In this document: piece after piece, positions 13,831-13,935 of the stretch
Layout of the letters: every line of letters begins with the position of its first letter
How positions within the stretch are numbered: the first letter of the stretch is position 1
DNA from: an uncultured Methylophaga sp.
GTDB lineage: Bacteria > Pseudomonadota > Gammaproteobacteria > Nitrosococcales > Methylophagaceae
DNA length: 13,935 nt
Assembly (NCBI GenBank): GCA_947631375.1
Contig: CANRLD010000027.1
Coordinates: forward strand, 1-13,935
Direction of reading: 5' to 3'
Notes under the pieces: model-generated
Told to the model about the DNA's origin: nothing
The model's database searches: none
Seen by the model: only the letters and a program-made list of their open reading frames with translations
Position numbers and translations under genes: made by a program

Positions 13831-13935
13831 TTACGGTAAAAACAGTTCTATTAAACTGTTCAAATAGCGTTTACCTAATGCAGTAGGCTGAATCCGTTCT
13901 ATGGAATGACTAAGCAAGCCTTTTTCTTCTGCTTC
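13831..13935 (-). CDS. hemW: C-terminal end of a HemW-like radical SAM heme chaperone (partial)
   Basis: On the minus strand, an open frame enters from the window edge and ends with TAA at 13831-13833, giving 34 residues. They read EEKGLLSHSIERIQPTALGKRYLNSLIELFLP in two pieces around I15-Q16. This resembles the winged-helix-like C-terminus of HemW (formerly called HemN-like coproporphyrinogen III oxidase), which typically ends in a glycine-leucine start, a T-x-x-G-x-x-x-L turn and a final leucine-rich helix. HemW carries heme and has a radical SAM cluster, none of which is visible in this fragment. The assignment rests on a short tail and should be treated as likely, not certain. Confidence 0.65.
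   Translation of the reverse strand, partial: EAEEKGLLSHSIERIQPTALGKRYLNSLIELFLP

Noticed and set aside
1..13935. Mobile element, prophage, toxin-antitoxin or defence island
   Set aside because: No transposase, integrase, terminal repeats, restriction or nuclease genes, and composition looks even throughout.

Overview
The window looks like chromosomal DNA of a free-living, non-enteric gammaproteobacterium. Evidence: YrdA-, RlmJ-, YqaA-, BaiN/YhiN- and MepS/NlpC-type proteins; a free-standing homoserine dehydrogenase with its own ACT domain instead of an enteric ThrA fusion; AlaC, hom and thrC in a row. A Methylophaga-like or related lineage would fit, but this is a low-confidence guess. Base composition looks moderate and even. 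I see no rRNA, tRNA, CRISPR array, insertion sequence or phage gene.

Layout. (1) 1-755, plus: the end of an ABC-2 type exporter permease, whose reading frame breaks near base 76. (2) 769-2414, minus: a probable operon of a MepS/NlpC-type murein hydrolase lipoprotein, a DUF3617 periplasmic protein and a YrdA-type gamma-carbonic-anhydrase-like protein. (3) 2415-2774: a long divergent intergenic region with a perfect 9-bp inverted repeat. (4) 2775-5729, plus: an isoprenylcysteine-methyltransferase-like membrane protein, a WaaP/toluene-tolerance-type kinase-fold protein, a BaiN/YhiN flavoprotein and a YqaA membrane protein. (5) 5864-6259: a two-hairpin guanidine-II (mini-ykkC) riboswitch directly in front of the guanidinium exporter gene sugE/gdx. 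(6) 6342-8377, plus: an alkyltransferase-like DNA lesion sensor (PWHRV), a DsbG-like periplasmic disulfide protein and the rRNA methyltransferase RlmJ. (7) 8423-9265, minus: an HDOD protein. (8) 9360-13483, plus: alaC, hom, thrC and a small membrane protein, tightly packed and probably one operon. (9) 13492-13935, minus: a small secreted protein with a BamE-like repeat region, behind the C-terminus of a HemW-like protein that runs off the window.

How the parts work together. Hom makes homoserine and ThrC makes threonine; AlaC handles alanine/pyruvate transamination beside them. No homoserine kinase (thrB) lies in the window. The clearest regulatory unit is sugE: guanidinium sensed by the leader RNA should expose the ribosome binding site and turn on the exporter.

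I do not see a convincing undescribed multi-gene system here. The observations most worth a second look are the apparent frameshift in the ABC permease, the guanidine-II riboswitch, the methyltransferase/kinase-fold pair at 2775-4033 with the inverted repeat ahead of it, and the unannotated membrane protein coupled to thrC.
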